34,087 bases of DNA, from positions 1 through 34,087 of the forward strand of contig NZ_CANLKR010000048.1 in assembly GCF_947491715.1 (NCBI RefSeq), written 5' to 3'. The DNA is from an uncultured Shewanella sp. (lineage in GTDB: Bacteria > Pseudomonadota > Gammaproteobacteria > Enterobacterales > Shewanellaceae). Of the stretch, positions 33,029 through 34,087 are shown piece after piece. The position numbers and the translations under genes were made by a program. The notes below the pieces were generated by a model. That model saw only the letters and a program-made list of their open reading frames with translations, made no database searches and was not told where the DNA came from. Each line of letters starts with the position of its first letter. Position 1 is the first letter of the stretch.

Positions 33029-34087
33029 ATGAATAACACACACATAAATGACAAGCTGGCAAAATACTTTCAATCGGGAGATGTCCCCACAGAAGCACAA
33101 TTTGGCCAGCTAATTGATGCCGCACTCGACTTGAGTGTCAATAAAAGCATGGTCGATACTCAGGTTATCCGTACTGTGGATGTCGTGCTTGAAGATAATA
33201 TTGCAAACCTAGATCAGCTAACCAGTGCAATCATAGAAAAATATGCACTGCTAGACGGACAGACAATTTTGCTGGCGGCGCAACAAAATGCAGTGGAAAA
33301 TGGGATTTACCTTTTCGATGGTAGTGCTTGTACAACCTTATATACCACTACGGTTAATGAGAATATTGCCAACCTAGGTACGCTAGCTGCCGAACAGATC
33401 AGTCGCTTGCAATTAATGAGTGGGACATTGGTTCGCCTTAATGCACAAAGTAACGATGCTGAAAATGGCATTTATCGCTATGCTCTCGAGCTGATAACAA
33501 AAACAGTTTTTATTAAAGTGAATGAAAATATTACAGAACTCACGGATATCCCGACAGAAACTGTCGACCGCTTAAGCTTAACCGATAACGGCTATTATCA
33601 GCTAACGGCGCAAACAGCAAGTGAAGCCAATGGCCTTTATCAATTTATTAGTAATAGCCTGATTAAGCTTGTTTATACAGAGGTTACTGAAAATATTGCC
33701 GATTTAAGTCAAATCATCTCTGCACAAGTAAGCGAGTTTGCACTGAGCAGTGGCTCATGGGTCCTTTTACAGGGCCAGAGCAACCCAGTAGAAAATGGGC
33801 TCTACCGCTGTAATGGCGCTTTTGTTGATAAACAAATCCCTTATTACCTAGGCTACGCGCTGAAAGAAGTGAAACTGGGTGAAGGGACTCAGGCTTTATG
33901 GTTTATTTATCAGCAGGATAATGAAACTCAGGCCAATTACTGGAAACAAAGGTTTGATTTAAGTGCCGATAATATCACCGCTGGGACTTTAGATAATGCC
34001 AGGTTACCGTCACAAATAGATTTAACCCAAGGGGATATGGTTACCGGTACACAAGTAAAGGCCACTCAAATTAAAGCAGATACCTTT
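33029..34087 (+). CDS. Tail-fibre-like protein with 55-residue repeats (incomplete, runs off the window)
   Basis: 353 codons with no stop before the edge. TAGG lies 8 bases upstream of the ATG. The N-terminus NDKLAKYFQSGDVPTEAQFG (residues 7-26) looks like a particle-attachment region. Four repeats of exactly 55 residues start at about 56, 111, 166 and 221, each with (E/D)NI..L near its start and L.AQ....ENGIY.F about 30 residues on (the third repeat is more diverged). The end in view has ITAGTLDNARLP (316-327), a motif common in phage tail fibres. It probably corresponds to the receptor-binding fibre (Afp13-like) of the eCIS. The receptor-binding tip is not in the window. Confidence 0.8.
   Translation, partial: MNNTHINDKLAKYFQSGDVPTEAQFGQLIDAALDLSVNKSMVDTQVIRTVDVVLEDNIANLDQLTSAIIEKYALLDGQTILLAAQQNAVENGIYLFDGSACTTLYTTTVNENIANLGTLAAEQISRLQLMSGTLVRLNAQSNDAENGIYRYALELITKTVFIKVNENITELTDIPTETVDRLSLTDNGYYQLTAQTASEANGLYQFISNSLIKLVYTEVTENIADLSQIISAQVSEFALSSGSWVLLQGQSNPVENGLYRCNGAFVDKQIPYYLGYALKEVKLGEGTQALWFIYQQDNETQANYWKQRFDLSADNITAGTLDNARLPSQIDLTQGDMVTGTQVKATQIKADTF

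Overview
The window looks like a chromosome segment of a Shewanella-type marine gammaproteobacterium. The evidence is the low-GC coding style, the housekeeping block nrdA-nrdB-2Fe-2S ferredoxin / HAD phosphatase-ubiG / gyrA-serC, a succinyl-type MetA, and small interspersed repeats of a kind I associate with that genus. The genus is inferred from protein resemblance and gene order; no search was run.

Layout. Positions 1-5.5 kb hold a redox/quinone-stress neighbourhood: a LysR regulator divergent from a pirin and a glutathionyl-hydroquinone reductase, then a DoxX membrane protein and a second LysR. Positions 5.4-6.4 kb hold an extra peptide deformylase followed by a decayed RibD-type deaminase. 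Positions 6.4-9.7 kb hold two tandem paralogous secreted beta-helix proteins. Positions 10.6-15 kb hold a hexapeptide acetyltransferase, a YbaY-like lipoprotein plus metA behind three tandem MetJ boxes, a c-type cytochrome with a Pro/Ala/Thr linker, and an orphan XdhC. Positions 14.9-24.9 kb are core genome: class Ia ribonucleotide reductase with its ferredoxin and NrdR-like boxes, a HAD phosphatase overlapping ubiG, gyrA, a strong terminator, and serC.

From about 24.9 kb to the right edge the character changes to an accessory island. I read it as the start of an extracellular contractile injection system (eCIS; Afp/PVC/MAC-like) locus. It contains a cargo protein with an eCIS-type leader fused to a LanM-like Ser/Thr dehydratase (DUF4135) domain; a receiver-AraC regulator broken at two A9 tracts with a triplicated 3' end; an RfaH/NusG-like antiterminator behind a repeat-rich duplicated leader with ops-like elements; an Afp15-type AAA+ ATPase flanked by two inverted MITE-like elements; an Afp16/Pvc16-type tail-terminator protein (DUF4255); and a tail-fibre-like protein with four 55-residue repeats that runs off the window. 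Sheath, tube, baseplate and spike genes are not in view and would be expected to the right.

How the parts may work together (inference): the receiver-AraC protein and the RfaH-like protein would control the eCIS operon, the ATPase and tail terminator act in particle assembly, the fibre recognises the target cell, and the LanM-like cargo would be delivered to phosphorylate and dehydrate Ser/Thr in a target protein. The control region is full of slippable repeats, so stochastic switching of the system is possible.
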